DNA of 64,000 nt, taken from positions 124,001 to 188,000 of the forward strand of contig NZ_FOAF01000010.1 of NCBI RefSeq assembly GCF_900109575.1, given 5' to 3'. Positions within the stretch are counted from its first letter, which is position 1, and the number at the start of each line of letters is the position of its first letter. This document shows positions 41,463 to 52,500 of the stretch, piece by piece. The translations under genes were made by a program, and so were the position numbers. The stretch comes from Olivibacter domesticus (GTDB lineage Bacteria; Bacteroidota; Bacteroidia; Sphingobacteriales; Sphingobacteriaceae). The notes below the pieces were generated by a model that was given only the letters and a program-made list of their open reading frames with translations, was not told the DNA's origin and searched no databases.

Positions 41463-42776
41463 TTATATAAATAAATTAAGGATTAATACACCTATTAGGC
41501 CTACAACCGCTACTAACGATTCCATTACTGACCAAGTCAACACCGTGTTTTTTACACTTAAGTTGAAGTATTCCTTAAACATCCAGAAACCGGAATCATT
41601 TACATGTGAGAAAGCGAGACTTCCTGCTCCTACGGCCAGTACCATCAAATTTGGGTCAGTTCCGGTAGATGCTATCAGTGGTAAAATCATGCTGCCCGTT
41701 GTTAGACCTGCTACCGTTGCTGAACCCACGGCGGCTCTAATAATTGCAGCTATAAACCAACCCAATGCTAGTGGTGGGATGGGCAATGTTTGAAGTGAGG
41801 TTGCTATATCTTCACTTACACCGGTATCTGTAAAGATTTGTTTAAGAGCCCCTGAGCCTGCGATAATCAAAATAATGGACGCTACATCTTTAACAGCTTG
41901 CGAACAATTAATCATTAATTCTTCCATGCTGATCTTTTGTAAGATGCCTAAAGAAAATAAAGCATAAAAGAAAACAATCATGAGCACGATAGAAGGAGAT
42001 CCCAAAAATACCATGCTTTGATGTAGGGGAGAAGTTACAGGTATCCGCCAATTAAGGAATGTTGTTAATACGAGTAAGATAACTGGCAAAAGGGCAGTAA
42101 AGAAACTGTTAAACTTCCCGGGCAATTTTTCTTCAGGCAAATCTTCAGATACAAAAGTTTCTAAGGGCTGTGAAGGGATTTTTTTTAAGAATTGAGCAAA
42201 TACAGGTCCGGCAACAATAATAGCGGGGACTGCTATAGCAAACCCATAGAGAAGAGTTAAGCCCATATTTGCATTAAATTGAATAACCAAGGCAGAGGGG
42301 GAGGGGTGTGGTGGTAAAAAACCATGTGTGACAGATAGTGCTGCCAACATAGGAAGTCCTATGAAGACGGCAGGTAATTTATATTTGTACACTACTGAGA
42401 AAATAAGAGGTACCATTAACACAAACCCTACACCATAAAACAAAGGTATACCTACAATAAATCCAACAATCATCATGGCCCACTGAATTCTTTTTTGGCC
42501 TACCAGTTGCATCATTGTTGTTGCAATTTGTTGAGCTGCACCACTTATGGCGATGATCTTACCAAACATAGCACCAAAAGTTATCAGTATCAGCAAAGAA
42601 GAAAGAATATCTCCTATCCCTTTTTCCAATGAAGGGGCAATTTTAGATACGGGCAATCCTAATAAGATAGCAGCTAATACCGAAACGAGCAAAAAAGCAG
42701 GGAAAGGATGAACTTTAAAGGTATTAATGAGAAGTATAAGTGCAACAATGGATAAAGTTATAAGAATTAGGGTCAT
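41463..42776 (-). CDS. GntP family gluconate/organic acid:H+ symporter
   Basis: The 437-residue membrane protein has about 12-14 hydrophobic segments and the GntP-family patterns: FGAMFGKIIAISGAAQQIA, GFIVGIPLFYGVGFVLMVPL, HGFLPPHPSP near residue 150, and AAVGSATVAGLTTGSMI with SHVNDSGFWMFKEYF near the end. Family members import gluconate or related sugar acids with protons. It reads in the same direction as the SusCD genes but is separated from them by a strong terminator. It is convergent with the DUF294 gene, with only 6 bases between stops. Confidence 0.93.
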   Translation of the reverse strand: MTLILITLSIVALILLINTFKVHPFPAFLLVSVLAAILLGLPVSKIAPSLEKGIGDILSSLLILITFGAMFGKIIAISGAAQQIATTMMQLVGQKRIQWAMMIVGFIVGIPLFYGVGFVLMVPLIFSVVYKYKLPAVFIGLPMLAALSVTHGFLPPHPSPSALVIQFNANMGLTLLYGFAIAVPAIIVAGPVFAQFLKKIPSQPLETFVSEDLPEEKLPGKFNSFFTALLPVILLVLTTFLNWRIPVTSPLHQSMVFLGSPSIVLMIVFFYALFSLGILQKISMEELMINCSQAVKDVASIILIIAGSGALKQIFTDTGVSEDIATSLQTLPIPPLALGWFIAAIIRAAVGSATVAGLTTGSMILPLIASTGTDPNLMVLAVGAGSLAFSHVNDSGFWMFKEYFNLSVKNTVLTWSVMESLVAVVGLIGVLILNLFI

Positions 42777-42841
42777 CTGGTTCTATTTAATCGAGTTATT
42801 TAACGTTCAACTGCACAAGTTACAATAAAAAAACTGAAGAG

Positions 42842-42876
42842 AAAAGCGGGTGGATCTTCAAGATCCACCCGCTTTT
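42842..42876 (-). terminator. Terminator after the first SusC/SusD pair
   Basis: A 17-bp perfect stem, arms 42842-42858 and 42860-42876, is GC-rich in the middle with A- and T-runs at the ends. It separates the susD-like gene from the GntP gene. Confidence 0.92.
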
Positions 42877-42886
42877 ACTTAATTGT

Positions 42887-44515
42887 TTAATATCCTGGAT
42901 TTTGTTTTAGATTAGGGTTAATAGCCATTTGGGTATTTGGAATTGCAAAAAGTTCCTTGTTAGGATCGTTTGATGCTTGATGATCCCACCAGGAGGTAGT
43001 AGTGAATTTTCCAAATCGAATTAAATCCGTTCTTCTTTTTCCTTCAAAAATGAACTCTCTACCCCGTTCTGCTAATAATTCATCTAAGGTAAGCGTTGCG
43101 GTATTATATTGGGCAGCAGGCCAGTCCTCAGCCGAAAAAGATCGTTTCCTACTTTCGTTAATTAGATTTACCACCTCCTGATTAGCAACTCCGCCACTCT
43201 TTCTCATAATAGCTTCTGCTTTATCAAAGTAAATTTCTGTTAAGCGGTAAATAATAAAATGATTCTCAAGATAGTTTTCGTCATCCAGGGTTCCCGTTTT
43301 ATATTTATTGAAACGAGCTCCGCTATTTTCTTCACCCTGTGCCATTCCACCTTCACTCGTTTTGTCGCCTTCACTTTCCCTTCTGATGCTATTTACGATT
43401 ACATAAGGTTTTCCATTATACTCTTCGGTGCCCAAGACGGGAGTATTTGTTCCATATTTATATTGTGGACCAAATAAGAACCATGTTTTTTTACGAAGGT
43501 CATTTTCTGCGTAGGCATTAAAAGCAGTGGGAATTACTACCGTGGCGTTCCAACCACCATACCCTACCTTTAACACCTCCTTCATATAATCATACCCCAT
43601 GTGCATGTCTAAAGCCATGGAAAACCCTCCTTTTCTGCTGTAGGCAAACTGGAAGAGATTTTCCGTAGCTTGCTGGTTTCTATTACTAAATGTTTCCAAG
43701 AGATCAGAAGCAAGCTTAGGCCCCCCATTTAAACCACCCGCTTCACCGTTTATGATTTTATCGCAAGCCCCAATACATTCGTCCCACATAGGTGTTCCGG
43801 TCCATTTTTCCGCATTTAAATATAATTCGGCCAGCATGGCATAACCAGCAGTTTTTGATACTCTTCCTATTAATTCACTGGAGAGAGGAAATAATTGAGG
43901 CACATAAGTTTCCAATTCAGTTTTTACAAATTCGAAAACCTCTGCTCTAGATTTAGTCTCAGGATTAGTTATATCCGCTTCAATTTCTGTCCATACAGGT
44001 ACATTTCCCCATAAATCCATAATTTTCATATAATGGTAAGCGCGCAGAACTTTTAGCTCGGCAATGATTGCCGTGAGCTCCTCCTGTTCCATCCCAATTT
44101 CTGTAGCATTTACCGTTTCTATATTCTTGATAGCATTATTCACATAACCCACGCCCGTCCACATAAGTATCCAGCACTGTCGCATTCTACTTTCATTATC
44201 TGTCCAAGTATGGTAATGTTGTCTGAAATGGTCTCCTGCGTCATAACCATGCCGCCCTTTTTGTGGCCAAGCTAATTGATCAGCGGAGAGCTCGTTGTGA
44301 TAATAATAGCCATCTGATGAGTTCAGACCGAGCCATGCTTGCATATGTGTGAAGGGGCGCAGCGCTTCTTGCAACACCTCTCTTCGATTATTCAAAAACT
44401 GATCTTCCCTTATTTCACTATAAGGGTTTTCATCAAGCTTTGTACACGATTGAATGCCAATTAAGCAAGTACTTAAAAAGCTTATATATAGTGATTTTTT
44501 AATGAGCCTTTTCAT
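42887..44515 (-). CDS. SusD/RagB family outer-membrane nutrient-binding lipoprotein (pair 1)
   Basis: The 542-residue lipoprotein has lipobox Cys at residue 24 (LIGIQSC) followed by TKLDENPYSE. TPR-like helices carry the family features ELKVLRAYHYMKIMDLWGNVP near residue 154 and the C-terminal RGREFIFEGKRRTDLIRFGKF, with the closing IPNTQMAINPNLKQNPGY. SusD-like proteins cap the SusC channel and bind the ligand on the cell surface. It follows its SusC partner by 15 bases and is followed by a terminator. The substrate is unknown. Confidence 0.95.
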   Translation of the reverse strand: MKRLIKKSLYISFLSTCLIGIQSCTKLDENPYSEIREDQFLNNRREVLQEALRPFTHMQAWLGLNSSDGYYYHNELSADQLAWPQKGRHGYDAGDHFRQHYHTWTDNESRMRQCWILMWTGVGYVNNAIKNIETVNATEIGMEQEELTAIIAELKVLRAYHYMKIMDLWGNVPVWTEIEADITNPETKSRAEVFEFVKTELETYVPQLFPLSSELIGRVSKTAGYAMLAELYLNAEKWTGTPMWDECIGACDKIINGEAGGLNGGPKLASDLLETFSNRNQQATENLFQFAYSRKGGFSMALDMHMGYDYMKEVLKVGYGGWNATVVIPTAFNAYAENDLRKKTWFLFGPQYKYGTNTPVLGTEEYNGKPYVIVNSIRRESEGDKTSEGGMAQGEENSGARFNKYKTGTLDDENYLENHFIIYRLTEIYFDKAEAIMRKSGGVANQEVVNLINESRKRSFSAEDWPAAQYNTATLTLDELLAERGREFIFEGKRRTDLIRFGKFTTTSWWDHQASNDPNKELFAIPNTQMAINPNLKQNPGY

Positions 44516-44530
44516 CTGTTTATTTTTTGT

Positions 44531-47500
44531 TTAGAATCCAATATTCAAACCAAGTGTCCAAGAACGTGTACGTGGATAAAAACCTCTGCCATCAATACCT
44601 GTTGTAAAACCAGTATCTTGTAGTTCAGGGTCAATGCCGTCATAACCTGTAAAAGTTGCAATGTTACGACCGGTAGCATAAACACGAAGGTTCCGTATAT
44701 ATTTGGTGTTGAGTTTAAAATTGTACCCCAATGTAATGTTATCAATCTTAACGAAATCACCTTTTTCTATATAATAATCGGAGTATTGAGGGTCATCGTC
44801 TAGCTGATTGTGGGTTGTTATAGCACTTTTGAAGATGTTATTCGGCAACCATTTTTTATTACCGAAATACATCTCCTTTGTATTTAGGATATCAAACCCA
44901 AATTTACCTCTCAGGAATATCGTCAAATCGAAATTTTTATAGGTGAATCTATTGCTTAAGGCGAGGTTGTATTTGGGTACACCGTTACCAATGATGGTGA
45001 GATCATTTGCATTTATTTCACTTGCAGTACCTGTAGAGCCATCTGCTTTATAAAACAACCATTTACCGTCATCTGTAAATCCAGCGAATCGCTTTCCGTA
45101 AAAGTTTCCTACTTTTCCACCTTCTTCAAGTCGGATCGCATTTCCCAAGTTGCCAGGAGAGGGCAATCCACCAAATTCCAAGAAATTAGCTTGAAAGACA
45201 TCACTGGATAATTTGTCTAATCTATTATTTTGGATGCTACCTGTAAGATCGATGGTCCAGTTAAATTGTTCGGTTTTGATGGGAGAACCGCTTAATAGAA
45301 TTTCTACCCCCTTGTTACTGATAGAGCCAACATTTGTTAATATTTTGTCTCTAATAAAACCAGGCTGCTGCGCATTGTAGTCGTACAGAAGATCTTTAGT
45401 AAGACGATTATAAACATCAATTGATCCAGAAATTCTACTTTCTAGGAGAGCAAAGTCTAAACCGAAATTCCATTCCGTCTTTTTTTCCCATCGAAGATCG
45501 GGGTTTGCGTTTCTAGAAGGTCCGAATGTTTGGTAATAAACGGAGTTTTGAGGATAAACGCCTCCCGTACCCAACGTTAGCAACGATTGATAGTTAGCAA
45601 TATCTTGATTTCCGGTAACACCGTAGCCGGCACGCAATTTTAAATTATTAATAACAGGAATATTTTTAATAAATTCTTCCTCACTTAATGTCCATCCCAG
45701 CGAGGCGGCAGGGAAGTTACCCCATTTATGATTTGCACCAAAGCGAGAAGACCCTTCATGACGAAGGATAACCTGGGCAGAATATTTTCCAAGATAAGAA
45801 TAGTTAACACGGCCAAAAAATGCAACCAAAGTATTGTCATCTTTAAAACTCCCCATTCCAGGACGTGGAAGTAGGGTATTATTTATGGCACTGCCACCAC
45901 CAAGATCCCAATCTAAAGTGGCATCTGTGGTGAACCCATTGTTATTGACATTGAATTTTTCTATGGTTGAATATTGATAACTGTACCCTGCAGTAGCATT
46001 GATAGAATGATCATCGGCAATAACTTTCGTATAATCAATAGTGGATTCAAAGGTTCGCGTCCAACTTAGAAAATTATATTTGGCGGCATACCCCATTCCT
46101 TGGTACTCTGAATCTTGCCGCTGATCCCAGTCGTTTACTGAGCGGTATCTTCGGTCGTTATATTGATTGCGAACATAAGAACCGAAGGCAGAAGCTTTCA
46201 ATCCTTCTATGATATCGAGTGTGAAAGTAGCATCTCCGCTAAAAGTTGATTGGTCTCTTTCAAATATGCGGTTTTCCAACCGGGCTACTGGATTATAGTT
46301 GTTGTAGCCCTGTGTTTCTAAGAAAGTGCCGTCGGGATTCCTTAGCGGAGCGGTAGGATTGCGTTGTATTGCTTGTTCAAAGTCGGATCCGGTGGTGGTC
46401 CCATATTCAGCCGCATTCACATCATCGTTCACGCCACCGCCAAGGAGGTCGGCTTTGTTCATATTTGCAGCTAGATTTAACTGAAGACTTAATCTGTCTT
46501 GTAAACCTTTTTGATTTACATTTATTCGTCCACCAAACTGTTCACGATCATTCCGTTTGGCTATACCTTGCGCATCATTATAATATAAAGAGGCCCGATA
46601 GTTTGTTTTTTCACTACCTCCAGATGCAGCGAAATTATGGTATTGACTTAGATTGTCTTTATTTATCAATTCATCATATAAGTCGGTCGATCCACCTAGG
46701 TCCTGGTCTTGATTGATAACTCCTTGGTTAATCAAATCCCTAAAGTCGGTGGCAGATAAATAGTCAGGTTTACGATCTACTGCTTCGTGTTGCAGATAGG
46801 TAGAATAATCATATCTTGGATCACCGGCCTTACCTTTTTTCGTGGTGATCAAAATAACACCTGCGTTTCCTCTGGTTCCATAAATAGCAGCAGCGGAGCC
46901 ATCTTTTAATACCGAAAATGTTTCAATGTCATCCTGCTGGATAAGGTCTAAATTACCCCCGGGTATCCCATCAATTACCACTAAGGGCATTGTACCCCCT
47001 TTTAAGGAATTTATTCCTCTTAGCTGAATGGAAGCACTTGAATTTGGATTGTTCCCTTGCGTACGGGTAATATTTAAGCCTGCAACTTTTCCTTGAATTA
47101 AGTCCATTGGAGAACGCGAACCTCCTGCGTTAAAATCTTCTGCTTTAACATTTGACACAGCAGAATTGATTTCGTTTCGTTTTTGTGTGCCATAACCAAC
47201 TACCACTACTTCTTCGAGGTTGTTGCTTTCCTCTCGCAGTGAAATATTGATTACCGTTCGATCTCCAACAGGTTGTTCAGCAGAGAGATGGCCGATATAA
47301 CTGAATACCAAAACATCATTAGGAGATGCTTCTATATTAAAACGGCCATTACCATCTGTGGTGACGCCCTTTGTACTTCCTTTAATAAGGACGGAAACGC
47401 CGGGTAAAGGCCCCTGATCCTTTGCGCTGGTTACTACGCCAGCTATTCTTTTCTGCCTTTCCGTTTTGACACGTGTTTGAGAAGTTTCAAAATAGGCGGA

Positions 47501-47605
47501 AGCAAAGGCCGCATCTTCGAAAAAAGGTCCTCCGATAGTTAAAGCTAGAGCTAAACCACTTGTGAAAACCATGTTTTTAATTGGTTGTTTTCTTAAATTG
47601 GTCAT
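44531..47605 (-). CDS. SusC/RagA family TonB-linked outer-membrane transporter (pair 1)
   Basis: The 1024-residue receptor has an N-terminal signal ending near AAFA (residue 36), a CarboxypepD_reg-like domain (about 52-130, GPLPGVSVLIKGSTKGVTTDGNGRF), the plug with EEVVVVGYGTQKRNEI, and a 22-stranded barrel ending in TLGLNIGF. It imports a bulky nutrient under TonB-ExbBD energy, with SusD as surface lid. The first 130 residues are very close to those of the second SusC here, while the barrels differ, so the pairs probably arose by duplication and diverged. A LacI-type operator lies 105 bases upstream. Confidence 0.96.
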   Translation of the reverse strand: MTNLRKQPIKNMVFTSGLALALTIGGPFFEDAAFASAYFETSQTRVKTERQKRIAGVVTSAKDQGPLPGVSVLIKGSTKGVTTDGNGRFNIEASPNDVLVFSYIGHLSAEQPVGDRTVINISLREESNNLEEVVVVGYGTQKRNEINSAVSNVKAEDFNAGGSRSPMDLIQGKVAGLNITRTQGNNPNSSASIQLRGINSLKGGTMPLVVIDGIPGGNLDLIQQDDIETFSVLKDGSAAAIYGTRGNAGVILITTKKGKAGDPRYDYSTYLQHEAVDRKPDYLSATDFRDLINQGVINQDQDLGGSTDLYDELINKDNLSQYHNFAASGGSEKTNYRASLYYNDAQGIAKRNDREQFGGRINVNQKGLQDRLSLQLNLAANMNKADLLGGGVNDDVNAAEYGTTTGSDFEQAIQRNPTAPLRNPDGTFLETQGYNNYNPVARLENRIFERDQSTFSGDATFTLDIIEGLKASAFGSYVRNQYNDRRYRSVNDWDQRQDSEYQGMGYAAKYNFLSWTRTFESTIDYTKVIADDHSINATAGYSYQYSTIEKFNVNNNGFTTDATLDWDLGGGSAINNTLLPRPGMGSFKDDNTLVAFFGRVNYSYLGKYSAQVILRHEGSSRFGANHKWGNFPAASLGWTLSEEEFIKNIPVINNLKLRAGYGVTGNQDIANYQSLLTLGTGGVYPQNSVYYQTFGPSRNANPDLRWEKKTEWNFGLDFALLESRISGSIDVYNRLTKDLLYDYNAQQPGFIRDKILTNVGSISNKGVEILLSGSPIKTEQFNWTIDLTGSIQNNRLDKLSSDVFQANFLEFGGLPSPGNLGNAIRLEEGGKVGNFYGKRFAGFTDDGKWLFYKADGSTGTASEINANDLTIIGNGVPKYNLALSNRFTYKNFDLTIFLRGKFGFDILNTKEMYFGNKKWLPNNIFKSAITTHNQLDDDPQYSDYYIEKGDFVKIDNITLGYNFKLNTKYIRNLRVYATGRNIATFTGYDGIDPELQDTGFTTGIDGRGFYPRTRSWTLGLNIGF

Positions 47606-47709
47606 AATGTTTATTCATATTGTTAGAAATATACAGCGGGCAATCTGATTATAATTGGTTATTGGATTGCAGATGAAGTTGTTTTGTAGACGCCGTATTA
47701 TGAATTTAG

Positions 47710-47723
47710 CTAAAGCGGTTTAG
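47710..47723. promoter_or_regulatory. LacI-type operator upstream of SusC pair 1
   Basis: CTAAAGCGGTTTAG is a 14-bp near-palindrome centred on CG, symmetric except for one base pair. The inverse complement of the same sequence occurs upstream of the second susC-like gene. A LacI-family regulator is encoded at 53327. Confidence 0.75.
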
Positions 47724-47933
47724 TTTAAGGTGGATTTTTTTGCAGTAATTTAATTTTGTACATCATAGATTTGAGTTATTTGTAATTGGGGACAATCGTT
47801 TATTAATTGTCTTGTCTGTTATAAGTAGTAATAGATTACTTATATGTTATTAATAACTGTTTAAAAACTGGAAAAGTATAAAGATGTTTTATTGTAACGA
47901 ATATGCTACAAAAGAAAAGAGAGGTATAAAAGC

Positions 47934-47963
47934 AAAAAAGCATCCCGTACGGGATGCTTTTTT
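47934..47963 (-). terminator. Perfect 30-bp palindromic terminator after SusC/SusD pair 2
   Basis: The 15-bp arms 47934-47948 and 47949-47963 meet without a spacer (centre CCCGTACGGG) and end in six As and six Ts. It follows the susD-like stop at 47971 directly. Confidence 0.93.
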
Positions 47964-47970
47964 AAGGGTT

Positions 47971-49488
47971 TTACCAACCCGGGTTATTAGGCGCCAAGTT
48001 AGGATTCGCCTGCAACTCACGCTGCGGTATAGGCATTAATAGATACTTTTCTGTCCAAGTAGTATTGCTTTCATTTTTAAAGCCTATTAAATCAACGAAG
48101 CTATTTGCAGTTAAGTTATAGGCTTTGCGTGTCCTTTGCATATCGAAATAAGCTTTATTTTCATAACAAAGCTCGTGATACCTTTCTTTCCATACAGCTT
48201 CTCTGAACTGAGCTTGACTTAATCCACTTAGCGCTGGAAGGTCAGCACGCTCACGCACCTTGTTTAAAGAAGCATAAGCCTCTTGAGTAGGGCCGCCATT
48301 AGCCTCGTTTGCTGCTTCTGCCTGAATTAAATATACTTCTGGCATACGAATTAAGGTAAAGTTTAAATCGGAGTTTAAGTCGCCATTAGCACCAGAAGCT
48401 GCTTCTAGCCAGTATTTGTATAGAGCGGGTGCAAAAGTTACTGTGCCACCTGAAGCTGATTTAACGTTGGGCGAGCTAGTAAAGAAGAAACCTCTCTCCG
48501 CTTTACGTTTATCGCCAGCCTCGTAGCTGTTGTAAAATGCTCGTAAAGGCACAAGAGCTCCATATTCATCACCATATTTAGAGATAGATGAGTTATAAGG
48601 GATGATCATTTGGGTGGTACTATTATTTGATATACCTGCCAAAAATTGCACTTGGAAAATAAATTCGCCCAAGTTTTTGTTTGGCCGATCATGTAGAAAT
48701 TCTAAATTATCAAATAGCGGATACCATCCATCGCCTTGGCTGGTTACTTCCGCAGCTTTAGTTGCGGCTAATTGATAATACTCAGCACCTTTATTTAATG
48801 GATAACCTGCCATTGTGAGGTATACATTTGCCAAGAGTGACTTTACGGCACCTAAAGAAGCTCTTCCTGTACGATCTACATTTGGTAAGCCTGCACTTTC
48901 TGCAGTGGTTAAATCGCTCACTATTAATTCATAGATTGCTTCTTGACTGCTTCTGGTTGGTCTTAATTCATCATTATTTGTTGGATCAACTGGTTTGGTA
49001 AGCAAAGGAATATCACCAAAAAGGCGGGTAAGGAAGAAATAATAGTAGGCACGGAGAAAATGCGCTTGGCCCAAAAGATTGGCTTTTTGCGCTTCGGCCA
49101 TGTCTATAGTAGGAATGCGTTCTATTGCTACGTTCGCATTACCAATTCCTTCATAATACTTTTCCCAAAAACTGTATAAGCCCGGATTTTCAGTTCCGGT
49201 AGTATGATTGATAACACCCAAGTTAAAATTACTTTGTGAATTCGTAGATGCATGTCCAACCAGCAGTTCTAAGGTTACCCAAGGTCTCTCTCCATAACCG
49301 TTGCTTTCGTCAACCGCCCGTAAATTGGAATATATACCATTTACAAAGGTTTCTGCTTGGGTAGCGTTTTGGAAATAGGAGTCTTGTGTAGGATTACTTT
49401 TATTGTTTTCATCCAAGAAATTTTTGCTACACGAACTTGTCGTAAGTAACGTAGCAGCAGTCAATACGGATATAATATATGTCTTCAT
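47971..49488 (-). CDS. SusD/RagB family outer-membrane nutrient-binding lipoprotein (pair 2)
   Basis: The 505-residue lipoprotein has lipobox Cys20 (TTSSCSKNF). Features are the AHFLRAYYYFFLTRLFGDIPL helix near residue 142, the RMPEVYLIQAEAANE TPR-like segment and the C-terminal WKERYHELCYENKAYFDMQR and IPQRELQANPNLAPNNPGW. It pairs with the SusC gene 19 bases upstream as surface lid of the transporter. It differs clearly in sequence from the SusD of pair 1, so the ligands may differ. A terminator follows immediately. Confidence 0.95.
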   Translation of the reverse strand: MKTYIISVLTAATLLTTSSCSKNFLDENNKSNPTQDSYFQNATQAETFVNGIYSNLRAVDESNGYGERPWVTLELLVGHASTNSQSNFNLGVINHTTGTENPGLYSFWEKYYEGIGNANVAIERIPTIDMAEAQKANLLGQAHFLRAYYYFFLTRLFGDIPLLTKPVDPTNNDELRPTRSSQEAIYELIVSDLTTAESAGLPNVDRTGRASLGAVKSLLANVYLTMAGYPLNKGAEYYQLAATKAAEVTSQGDGWYPLFDNLEFLHDRPNKNLGEFIFQVQFLAGISNNSTTQMIIPYNSSISKYGDEYGALVPLRAFYNSYEAGDKRKAERGFFFTSSPNVKSASGGTVTFAPALYKYWLEAASGANGDLNSDLNFTLIRMPEVYLIQAEAANEANGGPTQEAYASLNKVRERADLPALSGLSQAQFREAVWKERYHELCYENKAYFDMQRTRKAYNLTANSFVDLIGFKNESNTTWTEKYLLMPIPQRELQANPNLAPNNPGW

Positions 49489-49507
49489 GATGTTCTGATC
49501 GTTTTAA

Positions 49508-52500
49508 TTAAAATGTTGCATTTAAACCGAAGGTAAAAGTGCGCGGTTTCGGATAATCGTGAAACTCTATTCCTTGAGCGAAAGTATCATCATAAGTGGT
49601 AACTTCCGGATCATAACCGCTGTAATCAGTAATTAAGAAGAAATTCTGTACCGAAGCATAGAATCTTAGTTTGCTTAATTTGATTTTGCTCAAGAATTCT
49701 GTTGGAAGGTTATAACCTAACATTAAGTTTTTACCACGAATGAATGAACCATCTTCCACTTTATGTGAATCAAGTAAAGAATCATAACGTACGCCGGCGC
49801 CTCTAATTTGTGCGATAGGTGTATTTTGATTTTCTTCCGTCCAAGCATTCAGTACAGAAGCGTAACTATTAGCAATACCAGTACGGTCTTCAGAAGAGTG
49901 CTGACTCATACGGAAAACATCGTTTCCATAAGAATATTGTAATTCAACTGTTAAGTCGAAATTCTTGTAACGGAAGGTGTTAAAGAATCCACCGTAGAAA
50001 TCAGGTATACCTTTACCAATAAGCGTGCGATCTGCATCATTAATTTGACCGTCATCATTCACATCGCGATACTTGATGTCTCCTGGGAGTCGATTGTACC
50101 TTGCTGCTTGCTCTGCTTCGCTGGTACTCCATGTTCCCTCTCTTACTAAACCATAAAATGTTCCTACTGGTTGGCCGACACGTAAGATATTACTATTACT
50201 TCCAATAAATGAAGGGTTCATGAAAACATCCTCGTTATTGGTACCTAAAGCGGTTACCTTATTTTTAAGATACGAGAAGTTAAACGATGTGGACCATGAG
50301 AAATCATCTTTATCAATATTCAAGGAACTAATATTAAACTCAATACCCTTGTTTTCCATATCCCCAATGTTTGTCATAAGTGTTGTATAACCACTTGATG
50401 CAGGAACAGGTGCCGCTAGTAATAAATCAGATGTCTTTTTCAAGTAAGCATCCAATTCAATATTAATCCTATTGTTAAGTAAGCCTACGTCAATACCAGC
50501 ATTGTATTGCGTTGTTTTCTCCCACTTTAAGTTCTGGTTAGGTAAGGTACTGTTAACCGTACCGGAAGCTAGTCTACCGCCAAAAGCGTAGTTACCAACT
50601 TTTAGGTTAGCATTCGATAAATAGCTATCGATCTCCGAGTTACCCGTTTGACCATAGCTTAAACGTAATTTCAAGTTACTGATCGTGTTGTTTTCTTTTA
50701 AGAAATCTTCTTCAGAAAGACGCCATGCACCGGCAACCGATGGGAAGAACGCAAACTTATTGTTTTCGCCGAAACGCGATGAGCCATCAAAACGACCTGT
50801 TACTGTTAATAAATAGCGGTCCTTATAACCATAATTAGCACGGGCAAAATAAGATGCCATTTGATAATTTACCACGCTAGAAGTTGGTGGCATAGGAGTA
50901 GAACCGGTTTCCAGGTTGTTCCATTGATAGTAATCATCTGAAATATCATTGGCAGAAGCTCGCCAGTTTAGGATTTCATATTTTTGCGCTTCCGTACCTA
51001 AAGTAGCGCTAATGCTGTGATCTCCAAATGTTTTGTTATAGTTAATGTGGTTTGACCACTGCCAGAAGAAAGAACTCATGGCATCTATGCGTGCGAAAGC
51101 TCTTCCTAAGCCACCATCAAAGTTTGATAAGGTACTAACGAAGTACGGTTGATTTTCATCTTTTAAGTTAACACCGATGGTTGAAGTGAAATCCAAACCT
51201 TCCATCAAGGTGATTTTAGCATACGTGTTACCTGTAAATACATTTCTTCTGTACAAACGTGTTATTTCGTCTGCCTGTGCGCGCGGATTATCACCTGTTT
51301 CTAAACCATTGTAGTCTTCTCTGCGGCCATAGCTTCCGTCTGGATATCTGTAAGGAATAAAAGGTACCATCTCGATCATCATACGAGGAGGAATATTACC
51401 ACCTACACCATCATCTTGTCTTCTTTCTGTATTATTTGAGAAACCTAAGGTACCACCAACTTTTAACCAGTCGCGCACATTGTGATCTATTACTGCACGG
51501 GCACTATATCTTTTTTGGAAACTATTTACAATAATACCTTGATCATCGTAATATCCAAGGTATAAACCATAATTGGATTTCTCGCTACCTCCTGTGAAAG
51601 ATAAATTGTGTGATTGACTGATCGCTGTCCGTGTTAGTAGATCCTGCCAGTCTACATCGTAAAGTGGTTGACCATCAGCAGTAAATAGTTCTTTATTTCC
51701 CAATGTATTACCGACAGCATATTTTTGGCGTTTTTCGATTGGGTTTTCATATTTGCCAGAAGCGAATCCAGTTGGATCATATTTCTCGGCATTTTTATAA
51801 CCTAGCTCTTCTATATCCATCCATTGGCGCGAATTTAATACGTCTTGTTTTCTTGCCATTGTATTAATGGCCATAAAAGCATCGTAATTAATTTGGCTTT
51901 GGCCTTTTTTTCCACGTTTAGTGGTAATCATAATTACGCCGTTTGCTCCCCTTGTTCCATATATGGCCGTAGAAGAAGCATCCTTTAAAACGTCTACAGA
52001 TTCGATGTCGCTCGGGTTAATTGTTGAAATATCTTCTGTAAAGATAATCCCATCAACTATGTACAAAGGTTCATTAGTAGCATTAATAGAACTAAATCCT
52101 CTAATTCTAACTTTTGTTCTTCCGCCTGGTCTACCAGAGTTAGTTGCGGCATTGACACCCGCTATTCGTCCACTCAGTGCCTGGTTTACATTTTGTGCAG
52201 GGCGTTCGGTAAGTTCTGTTGCTTTTACACTTGCTACAGAACCTGTAATATCTACTTTACGTTGCGTTCCATAGCCTACGACAACTACTTCATCCAAGCT
52301 TTGGCTATCTTCTTGTAAAGACACATTAATATTAGCCACTGTTCCTACGGTCTTTTCTGTACTTATGAATCCGATATAACTGAATACTAATACTTCATTA
52401 GGAGCAGCTTCTATTAGAAAACGACCGTTTTCATCGGTAGTCACGCCTCTAGCGCTTCCTTTAACTAATACGGAAACGCCTGGTAAAGGACTTTGATCGG

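Larger units (their letters stand above)
47606..47970. other. Intergenic region between the two SusC/SusD pairs
   Basis: No gene is present. It carries the operator at 47710-47723 near the downstream susC start and the palindromic terminator at 47934-47963 of the upstream pair. No exact minus-strand TAnnTTTG was found, so the first pair's promoter is unresolved. The central 150 bases are AT-rich without visible structure. Confidence 0.5.

Noticed and set aside
42777-42841. LacI operator before the GntP gene
   Set aside because: No copy of the 14-bp site was found there, so membership of GntP in the SusCD regulon is not supported by sequence.
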